The notes under the pieces: generated by a model | Told to the model about the DNA's origin: nothing | Database searches by the model: none | What the model saw: the letters and a program-made list of their open reading frames with translations, nothing else | Translations under genes and position numbers: made by a program | Part shown: positions 1 through 8,825 of the stretch, in pieces | How positions within the stretch are numbered: the stretch's first letter is position 1 | How the letters are laid out: each line of letters opens with the position of its first letter | Source of the DNA: an uncultured Rubrobacteraceae bacterium | Lineage (GTDB): Bacteria; Actinomycetota; Rubrobacteria; Rubrobacterales; Rubrobacteraceae | DNA length: 64,000 bases | Direction of reading: 5' to 3' | NCBI GenBank assembly: GCA_902806085.1 | Contig: CADCVH010000108.1 | Location: 62,001-126,000, forward strand

Positions 1-1815
1 CAGGCCGTGACCTGGATGCGCATCCTCGACCGCCTGGAGGGGCCGAACCCGCCCCATCTCGTCGTGGTGGACCCGAGGCCCACGCCCGTCGCCCGGAGGG
101 CCACCGTGCACCTGGCCGTAAAGAACGGCACCAACGTGGCCCTCCTCAACGCCCTTCTGCACGAGATCGTAAAGAACGGCTGGTACGACCGAGGGTACGT
201 GGACGCCCACACGCTGGGATTCGAGGAGCTCAAGAGCACGGTCGCGGATTGCACGCCGGAGTGGGCCGCCGGGATCTGCGGGGTCGAGGCCGGGCGTATC
301 CGGGAGGCGGCGCGCATCCTCGGGACCGCGGGGCGGCTGCTCAGTACGGCGCTCCAGGGCGTCTACCAGAGCCACCAGGCGACGGCGGCGGCCTGCGGGA
401 TCAACAACATCCACCTGCTGCGCGGGATGCTCGGTAAGCCCGGCTGCGGCGTCCTGCAGTTCAACGGCCAGCCCACCGCGCAGAACACGCGCGAAACCGG
501 TGCTAACGGGGATCTGCCCGCGTTCAGGAACTGGGACAACAAGGAGCACGTCCAGGAGCTCGCGGATCTGTGGAACGTGGACCTGATGAAGATACCGCAC
601 TGGGCCCCGCCGACCCACGCCATGCAGATCTGGCGCTACGCCGAGCAGGGCTCCATAAGGTTCCTCTGGATAAGCTGCACGAACCCCGCGGTCTCCCTCC
701 CCGAGCTGCGCCGCATCAGAAACATCCTCCATAGGGAAGACCTCTTCGTGGTCGTCCAGGACATCTTCCTGACGGAGACGGCGAGGCTCGCCGACGTGGT
801 CCTGCCCGCGGCGACCTGGGGCGAGAAGACCGGCACCTACACGAACACCGACCGCACGGTGCACCTCTCGGAGGCCGGCGTCGAGCCGCCGGGCGAGACC
901 AAACACGACATGGACATCTTTCTCGAGTACGCGAAGCGGATGGACTTCCGCGACAGGGACGGGCAGCCGCTCATAAAGTGGGAGCACCCCGAGGAGGCCT
1001 TCGAGGCGTGGAAGGAGTGCACGCGCGGGCGCCCCTGCGACTACACGCGCATCACCTACGAGAAGCTCAGGGGCGGCTCGGGCGTGCAGTGGCCCTGCAA
1101 CGAGGAGCACCCCGACGGCACCGAGCGTCTCTACGGGGACGCGGACTTCAACACCCGCACCACAGACTGCGAGACCTACGGCCACGACCTGCTCACGGGG
1201 GCCGTCAATTCCGAGGACGACCACCGCGCCATAGCCCCCGGGGGGCGGGCTTTCCTGAAGGCCGCCCCGTACACGCCGCCCCACGAGGAGCCGGGGGAGG
1301 AGTACCCCTTCCGCCTCAACACGGGGCGTACGATCTTCCACTTCCACACCCGCACCAAGACCGCCCGCGCTCCCCAACTGCAGGACGCGGCGCCCGAGGC
1401 GTGGGTCGAGATCTCCCCCACGGACGCCGGAAACCTCGGCGTCTGCGAGGGCGACACGGTGCGCGTGGAGTCCCCGCGCGGCCGGATGGAGGCGAAGGCC
1501 CGCGTGAGCGGCATCCGCGCCGGCGTCGTCTTCGCGCCGTTCCACTACGGCTACTTCGATCAGAAGGGCGGGGACGAACCCGCCGGGCGCGCCCGGGCGG
1601 CGAACGAGCTGACCATCACCGAGTGGGACCCCGTCTCCAAGCAGCCGCTCTTCAAGGCTGGGGCTGTGCGGGTGACGAAGATCGCGGACGCGGACGGTTC
1701 GCCCGCGCCGGCGCCGACGAACACCGCGTCGAGGCCTGCCGGGAACGGAGGGGTGCCGGAGACGACGGGTGGTGCCGGGGCCGGGGTGACCGAGACGACG
1801 GAAGGCGGAAGGTAG
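1..1815 (+). CDS. Molybdopterin oxidoreductase, assimilatory nitrate reductase-like catalytic subunit (5' truncated by window)
   Basis: The frame is already open at base 1, so the N-terminus and any Fe-S cysteines lie upstream; about 604 residues are visible. It belongs to the DMSO-reductase superfamily of Mo-bis-MGD enzymes. Visible signs are the helix with QSHQATAAACGINN, the QNTRETG loop, LADVVLPAATWGEKTGTYTN near residue 275, and a C-terminal dinucleotide-binding domain from about residue 430 (RTIFHFHTRTK, then HYGYFD). The last 45 residues are a Gly/Ala/Thr-rich tail. The sequence looks closest to assimilatory nitrate reductases, but formate-dehydrogenase-like enzymes share this architecture and the substrate cannot be fixed from the C-terminal part. 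The next gene starts 2 bp after the stop, so they probably share a transcript. Confidence 0.85.
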   Translation, partial: QAVTWMRILDRLEGPNPPHLVVVDPRPTPVARRATVHLAVKNGTNVALLNALLHEIVKNGWYDRGYVDAHTLGFEELKSTVADCTPEWAAGICGVEAGRIREAARILGTAGRLLSTALQGVYQSHQATAAACGINNIHLLRGMLGKPGCGVLQFNGQPTAQNTRETGANGDLPAFRNWDNKEHVQELADLWNVDLMKIPHWAPPTHAMQIWRYAEQGSIRFLWISCTNPAVSLPELRRIRNILHREDLFVVVQDIFLTETARLADVVLPAATWGEKTGTYTNTDRTVHLSEAGVEPPGETKHDMDIFLEYAKRMDFRDRDGQPLIKWEHPEEAFEAWKECTRGRPCDYTRITYEKLRGGSGVQWPCNEEHPDGTERLYGDADFNTRTTDCETYGHDLLTGAVNSEDDHRAIAPGGRAFLKAAPYTPPHEEPGEEYPFRLNTGRTIFHFHTRTKTARAPQLQDAAPEAWVEISPTDAGNLGVCEGDTVRVESPRGRMEAKARVSGIRAGVVFAPFHYGYFDQKGGDEPAGRARAANELTITEWDPVSKQPLFKAGAVRVTKIADADGSPAPAPTNTASRPAGNGGVPETTGGAGAGVTETTEGGR

Positions 1816-1816
1816 C

Positions 1817-2275
1817 GTGCATCTGGCGAACTACCTGGGGTACCTGCACCAGTCCGAGCAGTACCTGGCGGCGGGGTTTCGCAAGGTCGGCGAGGGCCAC
1901 GCCGCGGAGGTGGACGTGTTCCACACGGGCAACACGCTCGCGCAGCAGTGCGAGGCCCACGTGGAGGCGCTGGAGCCGTTCGTGGAGCGTTACGGCGAGG
2001 AGAAGCCGACGGAGCCGGACCGGCTGTACCATGAGTTCTTCGACGGGACCCGGGAGGGTGGGATCGGCCTGATCCGGGACCTACACGACCTGTACCTGAT
2101 GGCGAACGCCTGCGACATAGCCTGGATCATGATAGGCCAGGCCGCCCAGGGCATCGGGGACCGGGAGCTGCTTGAGGTCGTGAACTCCTGCGAGGGGCAG
2201 ACGGCCACGCAGATCAAATGGCTCAAGACCAGGATGAAGCAGGCCGCCCCCCAGGCGCTGATCGTGGCGCCGTAG
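1817..2275 (+). CDS. Helical protein of unknown function, ferritin-like pattern
   Basis: 152 residues with a GTG start immediately after the upstream TAG. I do not recognise a named family. The sequence is predicted mostly helical with no membrane segment or signal peptide, and has Glu/His-rich helices (HQSEQYL near residue 11, QCEAHVEAL near 44, LHDLYLMANACDIAW near 93) reminiscent of a ferritin-like four-helix bundle. It sits between a molybdoenzyme and an HPP membrane protein. Its stop overlaps the next start (TAGTG), so the three genes are probably co-translated. A structural or chaperone role for the oxidoreductase is only a guess from position. Confidence 0.7.
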   Translation: MHLANYLGYLHQSEQYLAAGFRKVGEGHAAEVDVFHTGNTLAQQCEAHVEALEPFVERYGEEKPTEPDRLYHEFFDGTREGGIGLIRDLHDLYLMANACDIAWIMIGQAAQGIGDRELLEVVNSCEGQTATQIKWLKTRMKQAAPQALIVAP

Positions 2276-2850
2276 TGCCCGGGGGCGAACGCCACGGCCT
2301 GCACGGGTGGCTGGCCGAACGCTTCGGGGGCCGGGCGGGGGAGGCGATCTACGCCTTCTTCGCGTGCCTGTTGGCCCTTATGGTCAGCGGCCTGGCGGCC
2401 TACCTCGCCAGGCAACCGCTCCTCTTTCCGAGCCTGGGACCGACCGCGCTGCTCTTCTTCGAGCGGCCGATGGCGGCGACCTCCAGCCCGCGCAACGCCC
2501 TGATCGGGCACGCCGTGGCGATCCTCGCCGGCGCCCTCTCGTTGGCCCTCTTCGGCCTGCTCGACAACCCGAGCATCCTGGTCGAGGACGCCACCCTGCC
2601 CCGCATCGGCGCCGGCGCCCTCTCGGTGGCCCTTACCGGGGCCGTCCTGCTCCTCCTGGGCGCCTCCCATCCCCCGTCGGGGGCGACCACGCTCATCGTG
2701 AGCCTCGGTTTCCTGCAGACGCCCACCGAGATGGCGGCGCTCATGGCGGGCGTCGCCGGGCTCACGGTCGCCGGCTGGCTCCTGAACCGGGCCGCCGGCG
2801 TGCCGGTGCCTGCGTGGGGCACGAAAGCCACCTCCGGGGCGCCGGGATGA
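2275..2850 (+). CDS. HPP family integral membrane protein
   Basis: 191 residues from a GTG that overlaps the preceding TAG (TAGTG); an in-frame start further upstream would lie inside the previous gene and is rejected. Several hydrophobic helices are interrupted by the family hallmarks: FPSLGPTALLFFERP near residue 45, the R-x4-GH motif in RNALIGH, and HPPSGATTLIVSLG near 130. The HPP family is named for this His-Pro-Pro motif; plant and cyanobacterial members have been linked to nitrite transport (established knowledge, from memory). Placed behind a nitrate-reductase-like enzyme, a role in moving nitrite or a related anion is a reasonable inference, not proven here. Confidence 0.85.
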   Translation: MPGGERHGLHGWLAERFGGRAGEAIYAFFACLLALMVSGLAAYLARQPLLFPSLGPTALLFFERPMAATSSPRNALIGHAVAILAGALSLALFGLLDNPSILVEDATLPRIGAGALSVALTGAVLLLLGASHPPSGATTLIVSLGFLQTPTEMAALMAGVAGLTVAGWLLNRAAGVPVPAWGTKATSGAPG

Positions 2851-2875
2851 CAACTCGCCCCGGGCGGAGGGTTCG

Positions 2876-3679
2876 GTGAGCCCCGACAGGACCGAGGCGG
2901 TCCGTTTGCGCGAGGACCCCGAGAGGCGGGAGGACCTGCGCGACCGGCTGGACCGCTACCTGGACGTGCCCCTCGCCCTCGCCTCGGTACTGATGGTGTT
3001 GCTGGCGGTCATAGAGTTGAGCGGCGAGGTCGGCGGGCCGTGGCGGGGGAAGCTCGCCTTGCTCGGCTGGTCGTTGTGGGGGCTCTTCTTCGTCGAGTTC
3101 GCGGTCAAGTTCGCCCTGGCGCCCGTGAAGCGCGCCTACCTCAGGCGCAACTGGATCGACGTTCTGGTGCTGCTGGTCCCGTTTTTGAGGTTCTTGAAAG
3201 TGTTGAGCGTGTTGCGGGCGACGCGCGCCCTGCCGCTCTTCAGGCTCGCGGTCTTCGGGGGCCGGGGCTCCGGGGCGGCGGTGGCGCTCTTGAGGCGCCG
3301 CAGGCTCGGGCAGCTCGCCCTCGTCTCGGTGCTCGTGATCCTGCTCGGCGCGGCGGCCGGCCTGTTGCTGGAGGCCGGGGCGCCCGCGTCCACCATAGAG
3401 GACTTCGGCGACGCGCTGTGGTGGTCGGGCGCCCTCGTCACGACCGTGGGCAGCGAGCTCTACCCCGTCACCACCGGCGGGCGCGTCCTCGGCTTTTTGC
3501 TCATGCTCTACGCCGTCGGGATCTTCTCCTACTTTATTGCCTCCATAGCCTCCGTCCTGGTCGGCCTCGACTCCGAACGACCGCCCGAAGGCGCCGGATG
3601 GGAAGGCGGGGGCGTGCGGCTCGACGCCGAAGAGCGGGCGACCCTGCGCCGCATCCTCGACCGGGCGGAGAAGGGCTAG
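2876..3679 (+). CDS. Voltage-gated-like ion channel with atypical selectivity filter
   Basis: 267 residues, GTG start. The order is a charged N-terminus, several transmembrane helices, an S4-like segment with basic residues every third position (FLRFLKVLSVLRATRALPLF near residue 100), then a pore module: pore helix ALWWSGALVTTVG, filter region VGSELYPVTT near residues 188-197, and a final helix YAVGIFSYFIASIASVLVG. This is the plan of six-helix cation channels. The K+ filter TVGYGD is replaced by TVGSEL, so K+ selectivity should not be assumed. The short cytoplasmic tail is acidic with no obvious ligand domain. It converges with the lactate permease gene; the two stops abut at 3679/3680. Confidence 0.8.
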   Translation: MSPDRTEAVRLREDPERREDLRDRLDRYLDVPLALASVLMVLLAVIELSGEVGGPWRGKLALLGWSLWGLFFVEFAVKFALAPVKRAYLRRNWIDVLVLLVPFLRFLKVLSVLRATRALPLFRLAVFGGRGSGAAVALLRRRRLGQLALVSVLVILLGAAAGLLLEAGAPASTIEDFGDALWWSGALVTTVGSELYPVTTGGRVLGFLLMLYAVGIFSYFIASIASVLVGLDSERPPEGAGWEGGGVRLDAEERATLRRILDRAEKG

Positions 3680-5353
3680 CTACGGAACCATGAAGTTCAG
3701 CACCGTGGCCTGGAGCACGACCAGGATGGACATGACGATCGTGAGCCCTATGGACCACTTCAGGACCAGGCGCAGGAGGTCTCCCTCCCTGCCCTGGAGG
3801 CCCGTGGCGCTCGTGCCGACGGCGAGGTTCTGCGGCGAGATCATCTTCCCCAGGACGCCGCCCGAGGAGTTGGCGCCGACGGTCAGGTTCGGGCTCACCC
3901 CGATCTGCTGCGCCGTCACCTTCTGCAGGTTCGCGAACAGCGCGTTGGACGACGTATCAGAGCCCGTCAGCGCCACCCCGAGCCACCCGATAAACGACGC
4001 GAAAAAGACGTAGAGGAAGCCCGTGGAGGCGAACGCGAGGCCGAGGGTGAACGTCATGCCGGAGTAGTTCAGCAGGTACGCGAGGCCGAGGATGGAGGCG
4101 ATGGTGAGTATGGCCCACTTGAGCTGGTTCAGGCTCTCGCCGTAGATCCGCAGCGCCCTGCCCGGGCCCACCCTCAAGAAGGCGAGGGCTATGATGTCGG
4201 CTATGAGGATGATGGTGCCCGCCGCCGAGAGCCAGTTGGTCGAGTAGGTGGCGGCGTAGGGGGCGGCCTCGGGGACGACGGGGGGCTGCTGCTGTACCTG
4301 CTCGTTCAGGCCGGGCCAGGGGATGGTCGGGGCCCCGGTCGTCTCGCTCACCTCGGCGGTCGGGAAGTTTATGGCCGTCTGGACGGAGCCCACGGCGGCT
4401 TTTATGGGCGGGATCTGGACGATAAGGAAAAGCGCCACGATGATGATGAAGGGCGACCACGCGTAGAGCGTGCGCCCGAGCGGCGGCGTCTCGTAGGACT
4501 CCCTCTCCGAGGCCGCGGGCTCGTTCTCGAAGTGCCACTCCGTCGAGGGGCGCCAGAACGAGAGGAGGCCTATGACGGCGACGACCGTGACGATGGCCGC
4601 CAGAAGGTCCGCGAGCTCGGGACCGAGGACGTTCGACACCACGAACTGCGTGCCGGCAAACGCCACGCCGCTCACCACGACCACAGGCCACACCTCGAGC
4701 ATCTTGCGGAAGCCGGCCATCACGGTGACGAGCATCCCGGGGATGATGACGGCCAGCACCGGCGTCTGGCGGCCGACCATCTGGGAGAGCTCGAGGACGT
4801 CGAGGCCGGCGACCGAGGCGCCCGTGATGATAGGTATTCCGAACCCGCCGAAGGCGACGGGCGCGGTGTTCGCCAAGAGCGCCAGCGCCGCCGCGTAGAT
4901 CGCCTCGAAGCCGAGGCCCGCCATGAGGGAGGCCGTGATCGCCACCGGCGTCCCGAAGCCCGCCGTCGCCTCCAGGAGCGCCCCGAAGACGAAGGCTATC
5001 AGGACGACCTGTATGCGCCGGTCGTTGCTCACCCCGGCCAGCGAGTCGCGGATCGTGTTGAAGAGGCCGGTGTCGACGATGACGTTGTATATAAAGATGG
5101 CGTTTATCACGATCCAGACGATGGGGAAGAGGCCGAAGCAAATACCTAGCAGCGTCGAGTTGAGCGCCAACCCGAGCGGCATCCCGTAGACGAGCACCGA
5201 GATGACGAGCGCCACGGCGAGCGTGATGAGGGCCGCCCACTGCGCCGCCACGCGCAGCCCCGCCAGAAGCACGAAGAGCACGATTATTGGGATCGCCGCG
5301 ATAAGGGTAGAGACCGCCAGGTTACCTACCGGCTCGTAAACCTGCTGGAACAA
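3680..5353 (-). CDS. lldP: L-lactate permease family transporter
   Basis: About 557 residues and 12 or more hydrophobic segments. The N-terminal FQQVYEPVGNLAVSTLIAA and the conserved stretch FGALLEATAGFGTPVAITAS match the LctP/LldP lactate:proton symporters; SDTSSNALFANLQ and GVLGKMISPQNLAVGTSA are also typical of the family. I place the start at a TTG (5353) because GGAGG lies 8 bp upstream and the protein then begins like its relatives; longer in-frame versions exist up to 5449. It probably imports lactate or glycolate into the inner-membrane proton-coupled pool. The neighbouring glyoxylate/glycolate genes make glycolate a plausible additional substrate. Confidence 0.92.
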   Translation of the reverse strand: MFQQVYEPVGNLAVSTLIAAIPIIVLFVLLAGLRVAAQWAALITLAVALVISVLVYGMPLGLALNSTLLGICFGLFPIVWIVINAIFIYNVIVDTGLFNTIRDSLAGVSNDRRIQVVLIAFVFGALLEATAGFGTPVAITASLMAGLGFEAIYAAALALLANTAPVAFGGFGIPIITGASVAGLDVLELSQMVGRQTPVLAVIIPGMLVTVMAGFRKMLEVWPVVVVSGVAFAGTQFVVSNVLGPELADLLAAIVTVVAVIGLLSFWRPSTEWHFENEPAASERESYETPPLGRTLYAWSPFIIIVALFLIVQIPPIKAAVGSVQTAINFPTAEVSETTGAPTIPWPGLNEQVQQQPPVVPEAAPYAATYSTNWLSAAGTIILIADIIALAFLRVGPGRALRIYGESLNQLKWAILTIASILGLAYLLNYSGMTFTLGLAFASTGFLYVFFASFIGWLGVALTGSDTSSNALFANLQKVTAQQIGVSPNLTVGANSSGGVLGKMISPQNLAVGTSATGLQGREGDLLRLVLKWSIGLTIVMSILVVLQATVLNFMVP

Positions 5354-5483
5354 AACCCGCACCTCCCCGTTCGACCCGACCGACGCCGTTCCCCGCGACG
5401 CATCCCCGCGCCACCCCGGCAGCATGGCACCTCCGGCGCCTCTGCGCAAACCCGAACGGTCGCACGTTTCCCGTGCCGCGCGA

Positions 5484-5517
5484 AACGGGCCGCGACCCCG
5501 AAGGATCGCGGCCCGTT
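5484..5517 (-). terminator. Strong hairpin between glycerate kinase and lactate permease
   Basis: A perfect 12-bp inverted repeat (5484-5495 with 5506-5517) around a 10-nt loop. It sits in the 316-bp gap between the glycerate kinase stop (5670) and the permease start (5353), both minus strand. There is no T-run on either side, so it is a GC-rich terminator or an attenuating hairpin rather than a classical intrinsic terminator. I see no gene in the rest of the gap 5354-5669. Confidence 0.6.
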
Positions 5518-5669
5518 CGGGACCACCTTGTCAGGGGTTCCCGTTAGTTCGCGCGGCGGACGGCCTCGCAGCCGGAACCAACGACGTCTTCGCGATCGTC
5601 GTACACTTCATCGCCTCCGTCGCCGCAGAAGACCCTGTCGGAAACACCCCGCCCCGGGCACCAGCGGCG

Positions 5670-6956
5670 CTACCCCGGGACCAGGATCACCCTCAGGTCG
5701 TTGACGTTGGTGCCGGTCGGGCCCGTGACGAGCAGGGCTCCACCCGCCTCGAGCGCCGCGCGGGCGTCGTTCTCCTCGAGCGCCCGGGCCGGGTCCGCGC
5801 CCGCCCCCCGGACCTTCGCCGCCGTCCCGCCGTCGACGAGGCCGCCCGCCGCGTCCGTCGGGCCGTCGTTGCCGTCGGTGTCCGCCGCGAGGGCCGCCCA
5901 GCCGTCGACCCCATCCAGTTCGACCGCGAGCGTGAGGGCGAACTCCTGGTTCGGGCCGCCGGTGCCGTCGCCCCTGACGACGACCGTCGCCTCGCCCCCC
6001 GAGACGACGGCGCAGGGGGGATGGGCGGGGTTGCCGCTCTCCAGCGCCTCCCGGACGATGGACGCGCAGACCGAGGCGATGGCGCGCGCGTCGCCGGTCA
6101 TGGTGGTCGAGAGGACGAGCGGTTCGTAGCCGAGATCCCGGGCTTTGCCGGCGGCGGCCTCGACCGCGTGCCTGCCCCCGCCGCAGACGACGTTCGCCAC
6201 GTTCTCGAAGACGGGATCGCCGGGTTTCGGTGTCTCCTCGGCGTTCTCCAGGTGCTCCGCGATGCTCTGCGATGGCTCTATGCCGTAGCGTTCCAGCACC
6301 GCCCGCGCCTCGTCGAGCGTGGTCGTGTCGGCGGTGGCGGGGCCCGAGGCGATGGAAGAAGGCGCGTCGCCGACCACGTCCGAGAGGAGCAGGGCGAGCA
6401 CCTTCGCGGGGGCGGCGAGGCGGGCGAGGCCGCCGCCCTTCAGCACCGAGACGTGCTTGCGCACGGTGTTTATCTCCCCGATATCCGCCCCGCTCTTGAG
6501 GAGGTCCTGCGTGAGCTTCTTGAGGTCGGCGATCCGTATCGGCGGTGACGGATCCGCGAGCAGCGCCGAAGCCCCGCCCGAGATGAGGGCGAGCAGCAGG
6601 TCGCCTTCTTCCAGCGATTCCGCCAGCTCTCGCACCTTACCCGCCGCCTCCACGCCCCTCTCGTCGGGCTCGGGGTGTGAGGCGAAGACGGTCTCGAAGC
6701 CCTCGGGCCCGGCGTCGTGGCCGTCTTTCGTTATCACGATTCCGGACGCGATGCGTCCATCGAACAGCTCCCGGGCGGCCTCCGCCATCGCCCCGGCGGC
6801 CTTGCCGGCCGCGACCACAAACACCCTCCGCGCGTCGAAGCGTTCGCCGGCGGCCAGTACGCTGTCGCCTTCTAGACGCACCGAGCGCAGCACGGCGTCC
6901 TTCGGGTCCGCCGCGGCGAGGCCCGCATCCAGGATCTCCCTAAGCTCTTTGTCCAT
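5670..6956 (-). CDS. glxK: Glycerate 2-kinase (DUF4147/MOFRL family)
   Basis: 428 residues. It matches the GckA/TtuD-type glycerate kinases: an N-terminal DUF4147 domain with FVVAAGKAAGAMA near residue 46, the glycine-rich LISGGASALL near 122, INTVRKHVSVLKGG near 158 and SDVVGD near 190; the C-terminal MOFRL domain has SGGEATV, NQEFALTLA and AADTDGNDGPTDAAGG. It phosphorylates D-glycerate with ATP to 2-phosphoglycerate in the cytoplasm. It is the last gene of the hyi-glxR-gcl-kinase operon, so it takes the glycerate made by tartronate semialdehyde reductase into lower glycolysis. A hairpin follows downstream at 5484-5517. Confidence 0.93.
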   Translation of the reverse strand: MDKELREILDAGLAAADPKDAVLRSVRLEGDSVLAAGERFDARRVFVVAAGKAAGAMAEAARELFDGRIASGIVITKDGHDAGPEGFETVFASHPEPDERGVEAAGKVRELAESLEEGDLLLALISGGASALLADPSPPIRIADLKKLTQDLLKSGADIGEINTVRKHVSVLKGGGLARLAAPAKVLALLLSDVVGDAPSSIASGPATADTTTLDEARAVLERYGIEPSQSIAEHLENAEETPKPGDPVFENVANVVCGGGRHAVEAAAGKARDLGYEPLVLSTTMTGDARAIASVCASIVREALESGNPAHPPCAVVSGGEATVVVRGDGTGGPNQEFALTLAVELDGVDGWAALAADTDGNDGPTDAAGGLVDGGTAAKVRGAGADPARALEENDARAALEAGGALLVTGPTGTNVNDLRVILVPG

Positions 6957-7015
6957 GGCGGCACTCTAATCCATGCCGGCGTCCCCCGCCGCAAGCGTGC
7001 TTACAGGTTCCGGTA

Positions 7016-8785
7016 TCAGTCCCTGTCCGGGACGCCGCCTACGACCCGGCCCGCGGTTTCTCTTGCACCGTCTAAGATGGGCTCGTACTCGTTTATCTTG
7101 TCTATGGAGAGGCCCATCGCGGCGTTGACCTCGCGCTCGCACATGATCTCGACGAGCACCGGCACCCGCCGCTCCTCGCTCGTCCTCGCCGCCCAGCCGA
7201 GGGCTTCTTGTATCTCGTCGGGCTCGCGGACCCTGCGGCCCAGGGCTCCCATCGCCTCCATGACCATGACGTTGTCTATGCCGTAGTCGCTCTCGGGGCC
7301 CTCGTAGCCGATATCCACCGCGTAGTTCATCTCGTACTTGATCTCGCCCTGGCGGATCAGGCCCATGTAGGCGTTGTTGAGCATGACGAGCACGTAGGGA
7401 ACCTTGTACTGCACCGCGACGGCTATCTCCTCCATGAGGAACTGGAAGGAGTAGTCCCCGACGACGCCGACGACCAGGTTGTCCGGCCTTCCGAGCTTCA
7501 CCCCGATGCAGGCCGGAACCTCCCACCCGAGAGGCCCCGCCTGGCCGCAGCAGAGGTAGTGGCGCGGTTTGTAGGTCTTCTGGAACTGGCCGGAGAAGAT
7601 CTGGTACAGCCCTATGGCCGTCACCACGATGGCGTCCTCGTCGAAGAACTCGTTCATCTCCTGGAACGCCCGCTGGGGCTTTACCGGGACGTTCTCGAAG
7701 TCCGTCTTGCGCAGCAGCGTCGAACGCAGCTCGTCGACCCGCTCCACCCAAGGGCCGGGCTCGCGCTCTGGTGTCATGGTGCGGGCGGTGTCCACCATCG
7801 CCTCGAGGGCGAGCTTCGCGTCGGAGACGACGGCGAGGTCCGGGGGGAAGACGCGGCCCATCTGGCGCGGGTCGACGTCCACGTGGACGAACTTCCGGTC
7901 GCCCCGGTAGACGCCGAGGTCGCCGGTGTGGCGCTCGGCCCAGCGGTTGCCGATGCCGACGACGAGGTCGCTCTCCAGGAACAGCGCGTTGGCGTAGCGC
8001 TGGCTCGTCTGGAGGCCGACTATGCCCATGAAGAGCGGGTGGTCTTCGGGGATCGTGCCCTTGCCCATGTAGGTCGGGCTGACGGGGACCTGCAGGTACT
8101 CGGCGAGCGCCACGATCTCTTCGGCGGCGTCGGCGCCGATCACGCCCCCGCCCGGCATCAGGACCGGCCTCTCGGCCTCCAGGATCATCTCGACCGCCTG
8201 CCTGATGGCGTTCGGACGCGGAGCGGGCTTCTCGAAGTGCAGCGAACCGCCCCGGTCCGCGTCGAAGTCCACCTGGAGGCCCGAGGTCTGCACGTCGAGC
8301 GGCAGATCGATGAGGACGGGACCAGGGCGTCCCTCTTGCGCGATGCGGAAGGCCTCGCGGAAGGTCCACACCAACTGGCCCGGCTCCCTCACCTGGACCG
8401 CCCACTTCGTGACGGGCTTGGCGACCTCGACGATGTCCACCGCCTGAAACGCCTCCTTGTGCAGGACGTTCGTCGGGGCCTGGCCGGTTATGCAGATCTG
8501 GGGGATGGAGTCGGCCATGCAGGTGTAGAGGCCCGTGATCATGTTCGTCCCCGCCGGCCCGCTGGTCCCTACGTTGATCCCGACCTTCCCCGTGACCCGC
8601 GTGTATCCGTCCGCCGCGTGCGTCCCGCCCTCCTCGTGGCGCACCGAGTAGTGACGTATCTGGTCCGACCCGCTCATCGCCTTGTACAAGGGCAGTATCG
8701 CCGCCCCCGGTACCCCGAAGACGACCTCGACGCCCTCGTCCTCCATCACCTTGACTACCGCGTCCATCACGTCCATGCGTGCCAC
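7016..8785 (-). CDS. gcl: Glyoxylate carboligase (tartronate-semialdehyde synthase)
   Basis: 589 residues, GTG start, ThDP-dependent acetohydroxyacid-synthase-like fold. It follows Gcl along its whole length: FGVPGAAILPLY near 23, GTSGPAGTNMITGLYT near 70, ITGQAPTNVLHKEAFQAVDI near 97, RKTDFENVPVKPQRAFQEMN, CGQAGPLGWEVPA, and the ThDP/Mg motif GDYSFQFLMEE...NNAYMGLIRQ. It condenses two glyoxylates to tartronate semialdehyde and CO2. The FAD site may be structural, as in the family. One key oddity: by direct count residue 51 is Glu (RHEEGG), where E. coli Gcl has the diagnostic Val51 (RHVEGA). Neighbours hyi, glxR and the kinase support the glyoxylate role strongly. Confidence 0.93.
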   Translation of the reverse strand: MARMDVMDAVVKVMEDEGVEVVFGVPGAAILPLYKAMSGSDQIRHYSVRHEEGGTHAADGYTRVTGKVGINVGTSGPAGTNMITGLYTCMADSIPQICITGQAPTNVLHKEAFQAVDIVEVAKPVTKWAVQVREPGQLVWTFREAFRIAQEGRPGPVLIDLPLDVQTSGLQVDFDADRGGSLHFEKPAPRPNAIRQAVEMILEAERPVLMPGGGVIGADAAEEIVALAEYLQVPVSPTYMGKGTIPEDHPLFMGIVGLQTSQRYANALFLESDLVVGIGNRWAERHTGDLGVYRGDRKFVHVDVDPRQMGRVFPPDLAVVSDAKLALEAMVDTARTMTPEREPGPWVERVDELRSTLLRKTDFENVPVKPQRAFQEMNEFFDEDAIVVTAIGLYQIFSGQFQKTYKPRHYLCCGQAGPLGWEVPACIGVKLGRPDNLVVGVVGDYSFQFLMEEIAVAVQYKVPYVLVMLNNAYMGLIRQGEIKYEMNYAVDIGYEGPESDYGIDNVMVMEAMGALGRRVREPDEIQEALGWAARTSEERRVPVLVEIMCEREVNAAMGLSIDKINEYEPILDGARETAGRVVGGVPDRD

Positions 8786-8825
8786 CGCGAAACCCGCCTT
8801 CCCCGGCCTGGAGCCGGCTACCGCA

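Noticed and set aside
978-2072. Long plus-strand open frame overlapping the molybdopterin oxidoreductase gene
   Set aside because: Arg/Gly-rich composition typical of out-of-frame translation in GC-rich DNA; it overlaps two well-supported genes in another frame.
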